From Geomesophilobacter sediminis (GTDB lineage Bacteria > Desulfobacterota > Desulfuromonadia > Geobacterales > Geobacteraceae), in the NCBI RefSeq assembly GCF_016458275.1, contig NZ_JAEMHM010000015.1:1-64000 (forward strand): a stretch of 64,000 nt of DNA, given 5' to 3'. Below are positions 33,555-43,217 of this stretch, in pieces. The translations under genes were made by a program, and so were the position numbers. The notes under the pieces are model-generated. The model did no database searches. It worked only from the letters and a program-made list of their open reading frames with translations, and was not told the DNA's origin. Each line of letters starts with the position of its first letter. Within the stretch, counting starts at the first letter, position 1.

Positions 33555-34022
33555 TTACTTGAAGTCGGAATACTTGGAGATGACGTAGTCGCGTGCCTTG
33601 GCTTCCTTGTCATGGCACTCGAAGCAGATCTTGGGATCCACGCCGGAAGGCTTGCCGTCCGGGGTGTACCCGGCGTAGAGCCAGCCGCCGGTCGCCGTCT
33701 GCTTCTTGTCCTTCTGCATCAGGACGATCATGCTCTTCTTCCCTTGGACCTTCTTGCCGTTGACGTCCTTGATGGTGTAGTTCACCACCACGAAACGGCT
33801 CCCCTCGGGAAACGGCCCGCCGGTCTTGTAGGGCTTCATGGTCTTCTTGTCGACGTAGATGTAATGGATCCCGTAGAACATGGACTTCTTGTCCGGGTCC
33901 ATCCTCTGCTTGCTCTTCTCCCACTTCTCATACCCCTTCGGCAGGGGAGGCTCGGCCGCAAGGGCAGAACCGGCAAAGGCCAGCAGGGCAGCAACGGTAG
34001 CGATCACGCCAATCTTTTTCAT
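33555..34022 (-). CDS. Cytochrome P460 family protein
   Basis: The 155-residue product has a signal peptide (residues 1-22) and one heme c site, C133-F-E-C-H137, near the C-terminus. The preceding domain carries the P460 signatures GIHYIYVDKKTMKPY, FPEGSRFVVVNYTI and a GGWLY segment. In known P460 enzymes a lysine is cross-linked to the heme and the enzyme oxidises hydroxylamine or binds NO. Which lysine, if any, plays that role here cannot be told, so it may be a cytochrome c' beta-type relative. GGAGGAAACCG precedes the ATG at 34022. Confidence 0.85.
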   Translation of the reverse strand: MKKIGVIATVAALLAFAGSALAAEPPLPKGYEKWEKSKQRMDPDKKSMFYGIHYIYVDKKTMKPYKTGGPFPEGSRFVVVNYTIKDVNGKKVQGKKSMIVLMQKDKKQTATGGWLYAGYTPDGKPSGVDPKICFECHDKEAKARDYVISKYSDFK

Positions 34023-34100
34023 ATCGGTTTCCTCCATGCTTTATCCATGAAATGGCTCCCCGCCCCCCTCTCCCGGGCGGGAGCTTAAACGAAGCTAACT

Positions 34101-34129
34101 GATATAGCAGCCGGGGCGGGCAAGCGCAA
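34101..34129 (-). promoter_or_regulatory. Candidate promoter for the P460 gene
   Basis: On the minus strand TTGCGC (34124-34129) and TATATC (34101-34106) are separated by 17 bases, 79 bases before the start. Confidence 0.45.
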
Positions 34130-34176
34130 CAGTTATCTCGCCGCCGCGCCGATGGATCTTGTGTCATGGGGAAAAA

Positions 34177-34206
34177 TTGACAAAGGCGGGGTACTGCACC
34201 TACAAT
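34177..34206 (+). promoter_or_regulatory. Sigma-70 promoter for the ABC-F gene
   Basis: TTGACA (34177-34182), 18 bases, TACAAT (34201-34206), 38 bases before the start codon. Confidence 0.65.
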
Positions 34207-34244
34207 GCCCCGTTATCTCAAGCGTCCTCGGAAGGAAACGTCCC

Positions 34245-36197
34245 ATGCTGCACCTGAAAAAACTCTCCAAGGAGTTCGCGGGCAACCCGCTCTTCATGGA
34301 GATCAACTGGCACCTGAAAAAAGGGGAGCGAGTCGGCCTGGTCGGTGAAAACGGCGCCGGCAAATCGACCCTGATGCGCATAATCGCCGGAGAGGTGGAA
34401 AGCTCCAGCGGCGAGATCCAGATCGCCCGCGGCGGCACCGTCGGCTACCTCCCGCAGGACGGCATCATCGCCAAGGGGAAACCGCTCTTTGAAGAGGTGA
34501 TGACCGCTCTCTCGGAACTTCAGGCCATCGAGCGGGAGATCGCCGATCTCACCCTGCGCCTGGAACAGACCCCGCACGACGCCCCGGACCACGACCAGCT
34601 CCTGGACCGCTTCGGGCACCTCCAGGAGGAGTTCCGCCTCAAGGGGGGCTATGCCATGGAGAGCGAGGTGGGAAACGTCCTCTCCGGTCTGGGCTTTCTC
34701 CCCTCCGAGTGGGAAAAGGAGTGCGGCGAATTCTCCGGCGGCTGGCAGATGCGCATCGCCCTCGCCAAGCTCCTTTTGAAAAAGCCGAACGTGCTCCTTT
34801 TGGACGAACCGACCAACCACCTCGACATCGAGGCCCGTAACTGGCTGGAAGGGTACCTCCAGAACTATCCGTACTCGGTCATGCTGGTCTCCCACGACCG
34901 CTTCTTCCTGGACCAGGTCTGCTCGCGCATCGCCGAGGTCTGGAACCATGCGATCACCGACTACCATTGCAACTACAGCAAGTACCTCGTGCTGCGCGAG
35001 GAGCGGGTCTCCGCCTTGAGGGAGGCGAAGAAGCGCCAGGACGAGGAGATCGAGAAGATCGAGGATTTCATCTCCCGCTTCCGCTACAAGGCCGACAAGG
35101 CCTCGCTGGTACAGTCGCGGATCAAGCAGCTGGAGAAGATCGAACGGATTCTCCTTCCGCCGGAGCGCAGAAGGATCCGTTTCACCTTCCCCACCCCGCC
35201 CAAAAGCGGCAAGACCGTGGTGGAGGTGACCGGGCTGCGCAAGGTGTATGGCAGCAACGTCGTCCTGGACGGGGTCGACCTCACCATTGAAAGCGGCGAA
35301 CGGGTCGCCCTGGTCGGGCACAACGGCGCCGGCAAGTCGACCCTGATGCGGATCTTGGCCGGTGGAGCGATCGACGGCGGGGAGGTCAAGCTCGGCCACA
35401 ACGTGATCCTCGACTACTTCGCCCAGGACCAGGCCCAGGAGCTCAACGGGACGCTCAGCGCCTACGACGAGCTTTTGAGCAACGCCCCCTTCGAGATGGT
35501 GCCGCAGCTGCGCGATATCCTGGGGGCCTTCCTCTTCTCGGGAGACGACATACACAAGAAGGTATCGGTGCTCTCCGGCGGAGAGCGCAACCGGCTGGCG
35601 CTGGCGAAGATCCTCTTGCGCGCCTCCAACCTGCTGCTCATGGACGAACCGACCAACCACCTGGATCTCTTCAGCAAGGACGTCCTTTTGGATGCCCTGA
35701 AGAACTTCCCCGGCACCGTGGTCTTCGTCTCCCACGACCGCTTCTTCATCGACGGACTCGCCACCCGCGTGGTGGAAGTGGGCGGCGGCAAGCTGCAGAG
35801 CTTCCACGGCGACTATGAATACTATTTGGAGAAGACCGGGGGGCAGGGTTCCGGAATAGCCGGATCGGACGGCGGGGGCGCCGGTAAAGATACCAGGTCC
35901 GCATCGGTTTCCCCCGACCTCCGCCCCGAGACCCCCGACCCCGGTTCCAAAGAAGACCGGATCAGGCAGCGGGAGGCGGAGAAGCAGCGCCAGAAGGAGG
36001 AACGGACCCGGGAGCGCCAGATCGCCGAGATCGAGGCGAAGATCGGCACGCTGGAAACCGAACTTGCCGAGCTGGAAACCACCATGGCGGATCCGGAGTT
36101 TTTCAAGGACCTCGCGGCATCGCGGTCCGCCGGCGAGCGGCACGCGGCACTCACTGCGGAAATCGCCGAACTCTACGAGAGGTGGGAGAGCTTGTAA
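34245..36197 (+). CDS. ABC-F family ATP-binding protein
   Basis: The 650-residue soluble protein has two ABC domains. Walker A sites are [13 protein letters not shown] and [13 protein letters not shown], signature motifs are FSGGWQMR and LSGGERNR, and both Walker B regions read DEPTNHLD. An inter-domain P-site tolerance linker (about 240-310) and a C-terminal coiled coil (about 590-650) complete the Uup/YheS-like layout. ABC-F proteins act on the ribosome; there is no membrane domain. The ATG at 34245 has GAAGGA upstream and fits the family N-terminus ([11 protein letters not shown]). Which subfamily it belongs to cannot be settled by eye. Confidence 0.92.
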   Translation: MLHLKKLSKEFAGNPLFMEINWHLKKGERVGLVGENGAGKSTLMRIIAGEVESSSGEIQIARGGTVGYLPQDGIIAKGKPLFEEVMTALSELQAIEREIADLTLRLEQTPHDAPDHDQLLDRFGHLQEEFRLKGGYAMESEVGNVLSGLGFLPSEWEKECGEFSGGWQMRIALAKLLLKKPNVLLLDEPTNHLDIEARNWLEGYLQNYPYSVMLVSHDRFFLDQVCSRIAEVWNHAITDYHCNYSKYLVLREERVSALREAKKRQDEEIEKIEDFISRFRYKADKASLVQSRIKQLEKIERILLPPERRRIRFTFPTPPKSGKTVVEVTGLRKVYGSNVVLDGVDLTIESGERVALVGHNGAGKSTLMRILAGGAIDGGEVKLGHNVILDYFAQDQAQELNGTLSAYDELLSNAPFEMVPQLRDILGAFLFSGDDIHKKVSVLSGGERNRLALAKILLRASNLLLMDEPTNHLDLFSKDVLLDALKNFPGTVVFVSHDRFFIDGLATRVVEVGGGKLQSFHGDYEYYLEKTGGQGSGIAGSDGGGAGKDTRSASVSPDLRPETPDPGSKEDRIRQREAEKQRQKEERTRERQIAEIEAKIGTLETELAELETTMADPEFFKDLAASRSAGERHAALTAEIAELYERWESL

Positions 36198-36282
36198 ACC
36201 CGCGCCGCTGTTGACAGGGAAACGATCTCAAGTACCCTATACATCTGTTCAAAAATCGACCTTTGATGGGAAAGGACCTGCT

Positions 36283-38604
36283 ATGACTGAGAATATAACC
36301 ATCAATATGCCTGAGATCGTTCCGCTGTACCCCTTGAGGGAGATCATTGCCTTTCCCTACATGGTCTTCACCATGTTTCTGAAACACGAGGACCTGCTCC
36401 CCTTCGAGGAGGCGGTCCTCTTCAACAACCTGGTGGCGCTGGTCAAGATCAAGGACGAGACCACCGGCGAGCTCCTTGCCGATCTGCACGAGATCGGCAC
36501 CCTCTGCAAGGTGGTTTCCATCAGCAAGCTCCCCCAGGAAGGTGCCAAGGTGGTCCTGGAAGGGGTGATCCGGGTGCGGGTTCTGGCCATCGTGCAGCAG
36601 ACCCCGGTTGCCCTCTCCCGCCTGGAGCCGGTCCGCGAGTTTGCCGAGAAGAGTATGGTTTCCGAGGCGCTGGTGGGAAGCCTCAACGCCCTGCTCAAGA
36701 TCGCCCTCTCCTACGGACGCCCCCTCCCCGACGACGTCATGAAGATGATCGACTTCATCGACAACCCGGCCCGGCTCTCGGACCTGGTGGCGCTCTACCT
36801 GAACCTTCCGGTTGACGAACTGCAGAAGCTTTTGGAAACCATCGATCCCCTGGAGCGGCTCAAGAAGGTCTACATGCATCTCACCAACGAGGTGCAGCGG
36901 CTGCAGATCAAGGGGGAGGTCCAGGCGGAGGTCACCAAGAAGGTCGGCAAGAGCCAGAAGGAATTCCTGCTGCGCGAGCAGATGAAGCAGATCCAGGAGG
37001 AGCTCGGCGAGGAAGATTCCCGCACCGGCGAGGTGAACGAGCTTCGGCACAAGCTGGAACGGGCCAAGATGCCGGAGGAGGTCTACAAGATCGCCGAGAA
37101 GGAGCTCAAGCGTCTGGAGCGGATCAACCCCGCCTCCCCCGAGTACACCGTCTCCCGCACCTACCTCGACTACCTCATCGCCATCCCGTGGCAGACGAGC
37201 ACCCCGGACAACAAGGACATCAACCAGGCGGAGAAGGTGCTCAACGAGGACCACTACGACCTGAAGAAGGTCAAGGAGCGCATCCTCGAGTACCTTGCGG
37301 TGCGGACGCTCAAGGAAAAGACCAAAGGGCCGATACTTTGTTTCGTGGGCCCCCCGGGCGTTGGCAAGACCAGTCTCGGCAAATCGATCGCGCGGACCCT
37401 GGGACGGAAGTTCATCCGCATCTCGCTGGGCGGGATGCGCGACGAGGCAGAGATCCGCGGACACCGGCGCACCTACATCGGTGCGCTCCCGGGCCGGATC
37501 ATCCAGGAGATCAACCGGGCCGGCTCGAATAACCCCATCTTCATGCTGGACGAGGTGGACAAGATCGGGGTCGATTTCCGCGGCGATCCGGCGAGCGCCC
37601 TTCTCGAGGTGCTCGACCCGGAGCAGAATTTCTCCTTCACCGATCACTATCTCGACGTCCCGTTCGACCTGACCAGCGTGATGTTCATCACCACGGCGAA
37701 CCTCCTCGACCCGATCCCGGCCCCGCTCAAGGACCGGATGGAGGTGATCACCCTCACCGGGTATACCGACGAGGAGAAGCTGAACATCGCCAAGAAATAC
37801 CTGGTCCAGCGCGAGATCGAGGAAAACGGCCTGTCCGCCAATCCCATCGCCTTCACCGACGAGGCGATCATGCGCATCATCCATGACTACACCCGCGAGG
37901 CCGGGGTGCGCAACCTGCAGCGCAACATCGCCTCGGTGATCCGCAAGGTGGTGAAGGAAATCGCCCAGGGTAAAACCGCCCGCCCGGAAATCACTCAGGA
38001 GGTGGTCTCCGAGCTCTTGGGCCCCCAGCGGTTCTTCGACGAGGTCGCGGCCGAAAAGGACCGGGTCGGCGTCGCCACCGGGCTCGCCTGGACCGAGAGC
38101 GGCGGGGACATCATCTTCATCGAGGCGACCAAGATGAAGGGAAAGGGTGACCTGATCCTCACCGGGTCGCTCGGCGAAGTCATGAAGGAGTCGGCCCGCG
38201 CCGCGCTCTCCTTCGTGCAGGCCAACTCGGACGAGTTCGGGATCCCGAAGAAGGACTTCGACAACACCACCATCCATATCCACGTCCCGGCGGGGAGCAT
38301 CCCGAAAGACGGCCCCTCCGCCGGGGTCACCATGGCGACCACCCTGGTCTCCCTGTTCAGCGGGCGCCCCGCCCGCCGCGACGTGGCGATGACCGGAGAG
38401 ATGAGCCTTACCGGGCGGGTGCTCGCCATCGGCGGGCTGAAGGAAAAGGTGCTTGCCGCGCGGCGCGCCGGGGTCAAGACGGTGGTGGCGCCGGCCAAGA
38501 ACAGGAAGGACCTGGACGACATCCCCGATAACGTGAAAGAGGAGCTGGAATTCCTCTTCGTCGAGGACGTTCGCGAGGTCCTCGAACATGCATTGAATGG
38601 TTGA
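36283..38604 (+). CDS. lon: ATP-dependent protease Lon
   Basis: The 773-residue product is a canonical Lon: substrate-binding N-domain (about 10-200), coiled linker, AAA+ module with Walker A GPPGVGKTSLGKS and Walker B FMLDEVDKI, and a C-terminal protease with catalytic serine in PKDGPSAGVTM and lysine in GGLKEKVLAARR. It degrades misfolded and regulatory proteins. AAAGGA lies before the ATG. A TTGACA at 36211 and TATACA at 36238 lie upstream but are 21 bases apart, so the promoter is unclear. The Mla operon follows at 32 bases. Confidence 0.96.
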   Translation: MTENITINMPEIVPLYPLREIIAFPYMVFTMFLKHEDLLPFEEAVLFNNLVALVKIKDETTGELLADLHEIGTLCKVVSISKLPQEGAKVVLEGVIRVRVLAIVQQTPVALSRLEPVREFAEKSMVSEALVGSLNALLKIALSYGRPLPDDVMKMIDFIDNPARLSDLVALYLNLPVDELQKLLETIDPLERLKKVYMHLTNEVQRLQIKGEVQAEVTKKVGKSQKEFLLREQMKQIQEELGEEDSRTGEVNELRHKLERAKMPEEVYKIAEKELKRLERINPASPEYTVSRTYLDYLIAIPWQTSTPDNKDINQAEKVLNEDHYDLKKVKERILEYLAVRTLKEKTKGPILCFVGPPGVGKTSLGKSIARTLGRKFIRISLGGMRDEAEIRGHRRTYIGALPGRIIQEINRAGSNNPIFMLDEVDKIGVDFRGDPASALLEVLDPEQNFSFTDHYLDVPFDLTSVMFITTANLLDPIPAPLKDRMEVITLTGYTDEEKLNIAKKYLVQREIEENGLSANPIAFTDEAIMRIIHDYTREAGVRNLQRNIASVIRKVVKEIAQGKTARPEITQEVVSELLGPQRFFDEVAAEKDRVGVATGLAWTESGGDIIFIEATKMKGKGDLILTGSLGEVMKESARAALSFVQANSDEFGIPKKDFDNTTIHIHVPAGSIPKDGPSAGVTMATTLVSLFSGRPARRDVAMTGEMSLTGRVLAIGGLKEKVLAARRAGVKTVVAPAKNRKDLDDIPDNVKEELEFLFVEDVREVLEHALNG

Positions 38605-38636
38605 ATGAAACGAGGGGTCCCATCAAAACGCCTGCC

Positions 38637-39407
38637 ATGCCGATAGCAGCCCTGGAAAATAAGCTGAAACTCTTCTTCGTCGAAGTGGAGGAGTTTTGGC
38701 TCCTCTCGTTCCGGGCTGTCATCGGCATTTTTTCCAAACCCTTCTACTACCGCGAGTTCGTCACCCAGCTCGACCGGATCGGGGTCGGCTCGCTCTTCAT
38801 CGTCCTGCTCACCGGGCTTTTCACCGGGATGGTGATGGCGCTGCAGGCCCTCTTGCAGCTCAAGCCGTTCGCCGCCACAAGCTACGTCGGCGGAATGGTC
38901 GCCGTGACCATGGTGAAGGAGCTGGGGCCGGTGCTTTCGGCACTCATGGTGACCGGACGGGTCGGCTCCGCGATCACCGCGGAGATCGGCACCATGGTGG
39001 TGACCGAACAGGTCGACGCCATGCGGGTGGAGGGGACCGACATCGTCAAGCGGCTGGTGACCGCGCGGCTCAAGGCGATCCTCATCGCCATGCCGCTTCT
39101 CGCCGTCATCACCGATTTCATCGCCCTGGTCGGGGGCTTTTTCATGGCGGCCGGCTACCAGGTGAACCCGGTCATGTACCGGCAGTCGATTCCTCAGTTC
39201 ATGGTGTTCCAGGACCTGATCGAAGGGGTGGTGAAGCCGGCCTTTTTCGGCTTTCTCATCGCCATGATCGGCTGCCACGTCGGACTGAGGACCGGCGGCG
39301 GCGCGGAAGGGGTCGGCAACGCATCCAAGCGGGCCGTGGTCCTCACGTCGGTCTTCATCCTGGTTTCGGACTTCTTCCTCACCAAGATCTTCATCGCCTT
39401 CCGGTAG
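38637..39407 (+). CDS. mlaE: MlaE-type ABC transporter permease
   Basis: The 256-residue inner-membrane protein carries the MlaE family motifs FTGMVMALQALLQL, KELGPVLSALMVTGRVGSA and the EIGTMVVTEQVDAM coupling segment, with five or six predicted helices. It is the permease of a phospholipid transporter that keeps the outer membrane asymmetric or supplies it with lipids. The ATG at 38637 lacks a strong ribosome binding site, so translation may be coupled to lon. Confidence 0.9.
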   Translation: MPIAALENKLKLFFVEVEEFWLLSFRAVIGIFSKPFYYREFVTQLDRIGVGSLFIVLLTGLFTGMVMALQALLQLKPFAATSYVGGMVAVTMVKELGPVLSALMVTGRVGSAITAEIGTMVVTEQVDAMRVEGTDIVKRLVTARLKAILIAMPLLAVITDFIALVGGFFMAAGYQVNPVMYRQSIPQFMVFQDLIEGVVKPAFFGFLIAMIGCHVGLRTGGGAEGVGNASKRAVVLTSVFILVSDFFLTKIFIAFR

Positions 39408-39432
39408 CGGACGGCGGCAGCGGCAGGGAATC

Positions 39433-40236
39433 ATGTCACCACACGGCATCGTCATGGACAAGGTCAGCTACTCGGTCGGCGGACGGCAGATCCTCAAGGA
39501 TTTCGACCTGGTCCTGACCAAGGGCGTGAACCGCACCATCCTCGGGGTATCCGGGGCGGGAAAGACCACCATTCTCAAGCTGATCCTGGGCCTTTTGCCG
39601 GTGGACCAGGGAAGGATCCTCATCGACGGGGTGGAGATCGGAGCCCTGCGGGAGTCGAAACTGCGCGAGGTACGCCGCAAGATCGCCATCGTCTTCCAGG
39701 GGGGGGCGCTCTTCGACTCGATGACCGTGGGGGAAAACGTCGGCTACCGATTGATCGAGGAGGGTCGCCTCAGCGACTCCGAGATCGAGCGGATCGTCCT
39801 GGAAAAGCTCAGTTTCGTCGGTCTGGAGAACAGCATCGACCTCTACCCGGCGGAGCTTTCCGGGGGGATGAAGAAGCGGGTGGCGATCTCCCGCGCCCTG
39901 GCCGCGGAACCGGATTACATCTTCTTTGACGAGCCGACCACGGGGCTCGACCCGATCGGGGTGTACAACATCGTGGACCTGATGAAGAGGCTGCAGGGCG
40001 AGGGAAAGACCACCCTCATGGTCACCCACGACCTGCACACCGCCTTTGCCGTTTCGCAGCGCTTCTCGTTTCTGCACCAGGCGCACCTGGTGTTCGAGGG
40101 GACCCGGGAAGAACTGATGGCGGCGCCGGACGAGACCACGCGGGAATTTCTGTCGCCGTCGGAGCGCTCGCTGTTCCGGTTTACCGAGCATCCGCACCAG
40201 GAGCACCAAACCCGCACCATCACCGAACTGGAATAA
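39433..40236 (+). CDS. mlaF: MlaF-type ABC transporter ATP-binding protein
   Basis: The 267-residue ATPase has Walker A GVSGAGKTTILKL, Q-loop VFQGGALFDSMTV (typical of MlaF/Ttg2A), signature LSGGMKKRVAISRAL, Walker B IFFDEPTTGLD and a switch histidine in VTHDL. It energises the MlaE permease. The gene lies 25 bases after mlaE. The tail is His/Thr-rich. Confidence 0.92.
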   Translation: MSPHGIVMDKVSYSVGGRQILKDFDLVLTKGVNRTILGVSGAGKTTILKLILGLLPVDQGRILIDGVEIGALRESKLREVRRKIAIVFQGGALFDSMTVGENVGYRLIEEGRLSDSEIERIVLEKLSFVGLENSIDLYPAELSGGMKKRVAISRALAAEPDYIFFDEPTTGLDPIGVYNIVDLMKRLQGEGKTTLMVTHDLHTAFAVSQRFSFLHQAHLVFEGTREELMAAPDETTREFLSPSERSLFRFTEHPHQEHQTRTITELE

Positions 40237-40274
40237 AACTCGGGAAGCCTCGGCTTTCCGGAAAGCTGGACGCC

Positions 40275-41357
40275 ATGAAACGCAGCCAAAACATCGCCTG
40301 GTCCCAGGCCAAAGCCGGCATCTTCATCGTTTTCGCCCTCATCTTCTTCGGCGGGGCGGTCCTCATCATGGGGGAAAAGACGAAGATGTTCGTCCCCAAG
40401 GGGAAACTCTCCATCATCATGACCGACGTCGCCGGGCTCAAGGTCGGCGCCCCGGTCTGGCTGGCCGGGGTCGATGTCGGCGTCGTGACCGGCATCCGCT
40501 TCGAAAATCCGGAGCGCAACAACCAGGTGGAAATCCTGCTCGAGGTGGACAAGGATGCCCTCCGCAAGATCGGGAAGGACTCGGTCATCACGGTGAAGAC
40601 CCGTGGCCTGATGGGGGAGAAGTACGTGGACATCACCCCGAGCCAGCGGGTCATCGTCACCCCGGAAACCCGGGTCTACGGTACGTCCATCGTCAAACTG
40701 GACGACGTCATGGCCAAGGCGGCGCTCGCCTTCGACCGGTTGAACCAGACGATGGGCAAGGTGAACACCGGGCAGGGAACCGCGGGCAAGCTGATCGCCG
40801 ACGCCAAGCTCTACGACAACCTGGTGACGCTCACCGACCAGTTGCAGCGCTTTGCCAAGGCGGCCAACAGCGGCCAGGGGACCCTGGGGCAGCTCACCAA
40901 GAGCCGCGAGGCTTACGACAAGCTGATGAGCACCCTGACCCGCGCCGACAACACCTTAAGCGGCGTGGAGAACTCGCAGGGGACCCTGAACAAGCTCATC
41001 TACGATCCGATGCTCTACGAAAAGCTGGTGCAACTCGCCGACAAGAGCATCAAGGCCGCCGACGACGTGCGGGAGCTGAACCGCAAGCTCACCTCCAACG
41101 AGAGCAGCATCGGCATGCTTTTGGGGAACCGGGAATTCTACGACCGGGGCATGACCCTGATCGACCGCGCCGACCGCTCGGTGAAGGCCTTCGAGGAGGT
41201 GGCGGGCCGGGTGAACCGCGGCGAAGGTACCGCCGGGCAGTTGGTGAACAACAAGATGCTCTACGAGAAGATGAACAAGATGGTCGAGGACCTCGACCTG
41301 CTCCTGAAAGACGTGAAGGAGCACCCCAAGCGCTACCTGAAGTTCTCGGTCTTCTAA
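40275..41357 (+). CDS. mlaD: MlaD-type MCE domain lipid-binding protein
   Basis: The 360-residue protein has one N-terminal transmembrane helix (AGIFIVFALIFFGGAVLIM), an MCE domain (about 35-120, with DVAGLKVGAPVWLAGVDVG) and a long helical C-terminal region. That region holds recurring NSGQGTLGQL / NTGQGTAGKL / NRGEGTAGQL segments (about 160-340), each spaced by roughly 35-50 residues. It forms the periplasmic ring of the lipid transporter. No mlaC or mlaB gene follows; instead there is a strong terminator. Confidence 0.88.
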   Translation: MKRSQNIAWSQAKAGIFIVFALIFFGGAVLIMGEKTKMFVPKGKLSIIMTDVAGLKVGAPVWLAGVDVGVVTGIRFENPERNNQVEILLEVDKDALRKIGKDSVITVKTRGLMGEKYVDITPSQRVIVTPETRVYGTSIVKLDDVMAKAALAFDRLNQTMGKVNTGQGTAGKLIADAKLYDNLVTLTDQLQRFAKAANSGQGTLGQLTKSREAYDKLMSTLTRADNTLSGVENSQGTLNKLIYDPMLYEKLVQLADKSIKAADDVRELNRKLTSNESSIGMLLGNREFYDRGMTLIDRADRSVKAFEEVAGRVNRGEGTAGQLVNNKMLYEKMNKMVEDLDLLLKDVKEHPKRYLKFSVF

Positions 41358-41377
41358 CGGGGGACCGGTAAGAAGCC

Positions 41378-41416
41378 AAAAGGCGGGCCTCCCAGCAAGG
41401 AGCCCGCCTTTTTTTA
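41378..41416 (+). terminator. Rho-independent terminator of the mla operon
   Basis: GGCGGGC (41382-41388) pairs with GCCCGCC (41402-41408), followed by seven T. Confidence 0.92.
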
Positions 41417-41504
41417 TTCGCCGCTGTCGCCGGTTGCAGGACCAGGCGACACGGAACGGACTCCGGCGATGCTCCATCCTGCCGTCTCCGTTGAGGTTTC
41501 TCCG

Positions 41505-41533
41505 TTGCATTGCATGCGGGTTGGTGCTATCTT
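41505..41533 (+). promoter_or_regulatory. Candidate promoter for the M16 peptidase genes
   Basis: TTGCAT (41505-41510), 17 bases, TATCTT (41528-41533), 44 bases before the start codon. Confidence 0.45.
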
Positions 41534-41576
41534 TTTTCCTCGTTTGCCTTCACTTTTAATGATTGACGAGGTAGTC

Positions 41577-43061
41577 ATGAACAGAGTCATCACCATAACC
41601 GTGGCGCTGGCGCTCACCCTATCGGCCGCCATCTCCTTCGGTGCCGGACTCGAGGATCGGGTGCGGGAACATACCCTCAAAAACGGGATGAAGCTTTTGA
41701 TGGTGGAACGGCACACCTCGCCGACCGTCGCCGCCTGGATCCGGTTCAAGGTCGGCAGCGTCGACGAGCGCAGCGACGAACGCGGGCTCGCCCACCTTCT
41801 GGAACACATGCTCTTCAAAGGGACCCAAAAGCTCGGGACCAAGGATTTCAAGGCGGAGAAACCACTTCTGGACAAGATCGAGGCGACCGCGCAAAAGCTC
41901 ATGGCGGAGCGCGCCAAGCGGGAAAAAGCCGATCCGAAAGTAGTGGCCGAGTTGGAGAAGGAGCTGGAAGGGCTGGAGAAACAGGCCGAGAAATACGTGG
42001 TGAAGGAAGAGTTTGCCGACATCTACGCCCGAAACGGCGGAAGCGGCTACAACGCCTTTACCAGCAAGGACGGGACCACCTACATCATCAACCTCCCCTC
42101 CAACAAGCTGGAACTTTGGGCGGCGATCGAATCGGACCGGATGCAGCATGCCGTCCTGCGCGAGTTCTACACCGAGATGAAGGTGGTCAAGGAGGAGCGG
42201 CGCCGCTCCTACGACGCGGAGCCGGAAGGAAAACTCTGGGAGACCTTCATCGCCGACGCCTTCAACGCCCACCCCTACGGCCAGCCGACCATCGGCTGGA
42301 TGTCCGACATCGACTTTCTGACCCGGACCAAGGCGGAAAGGTTCCTGCACGAATACTACGCCCCCAACAACGCGATCATGGCCATCGTGGGGGACATCGA
42401 CCCGGCCAGGACCATCGCCCTGGTCGAGAAGTTTTTCGGGGGGATCAAGCCGGGCAAGCCGGTGCCGCCGGTAGCGGTGGAAGAGCCGGTGCAGCAGGGA
42501 GAGAAGCGGACCGAGGTGATCGGTGACGCCGAGCCGGAGCTGATGATCGGCTTCCATAAGCCGACTCTCCCCTCCCCGGACGACTACGTCTTCGACGTCA
42601 TCGACATGATCCTGACCAACGGCAGGACCTCCCGGCTGTACCGCAAGCTGGTCCAGGAAAAACAGCTCGCCACCTCCGTTTCCGCCTTCTCCGCACCGGG
42701 AAGCCGCTACCCCAACCTCTTCATCATCGGCGCGACGCCGCGGGCGCCGCACACGGTGACCGAGGTCGAGGCGGCGATCAACGAAGAACTGGAACGGCTG
42801 AAGACCGAACCGATGACCGCAGCGGAGCTCCAGCAGATCCTGAACCAGCTCGAGTTCGAGGAGTCGCGGCAGATGGCCACCAACGGGGGGCTGGCACGCA
42901 ACCTCACCGAGTACGAGGCGGTGGCGGGGACCTGGCGCTACCTGATCGAGCACCGGCAGAAGGTAGCCAAGGTGACCCCGGCGGACGTGGAACGGGTGGC
43001 CCGCCAGTACTTCACCAAGGAAAACCGCAACGTCGCGGTCATCACCAAGAAAAACCAGTAA
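41577..43061 (+). CDS. M16 family zinc peptidase, catalytic subunit
   Basis: The 494-residue product has a signal peptide (residues 1-23) and the inverted zinc motif H73-L-L-E76-H77, with a downstream glutamate probably in VVKEERRRS. Between them lies an extra charged helical insert (about residues 98-150) not found in compact M16 enzymes. The R/Y-containing substrate motif sits in the second half-domain. It probably degrades peptides in the periplasm as a heterodimer with the next gene. GAGGTAGTC precedes the ATG at 41577. Confidence 0.9.
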   Translation: MNRVITITVALALTLSAAISFGAGLEDRVREHTLKNGMKLLMVERHTSPTVAAWIRFKVGSVDERSDERGLAHLLEHMLFKGTQKLGTKDFKAEKPLLDKIEATAQKLMAERAKREKADPKVVAELEKELEGLEKQAEKYVVKEEFADIYARNGGSGYNAFTSKDGTTYIINLPSNKLELWAAIESDRMQHAVLREFYTEMKVVKEERRRSYDAEPEGKLWETFIADAFNAHPYGQPTIGWMSDIDFLTRTKAERFLHEYYAPNNAIMAIVGDIDPARTIALVEKFFGGIKPGKPVPPVAVEEPVQQGEKRTEVIGDAEPELMIGFHKPTLPSPDDYVFDVIDMILTNGRTSRLYRKLVQEKQLATSVSAFSAPGSRYPNLFIIGATPRAPHTVTEVEAAINEELERLKTEPMTAAELQQILNQLEFEESRQMATNGGLARNLTEYEAVAGTWRYLIEHRQKVAKVTPADVERVARQYFTKENRNVAVITKKNQ

Positions 43062-43217
43062 GGCACTCCCCTTTACGCTCCCCCCTTTGCGAAGGGAGCT
43101 GGGGGGGATTTGCCTTTCGCGCTGTCGAATGGGCCTGCCCTCCTGGCGCTTCCCCTCCCCCCTGGGAGAGGGGAAGCAGGCAACCGATCCAAACTTCTAT
43201 TGACGAGGTCTTTCTTC

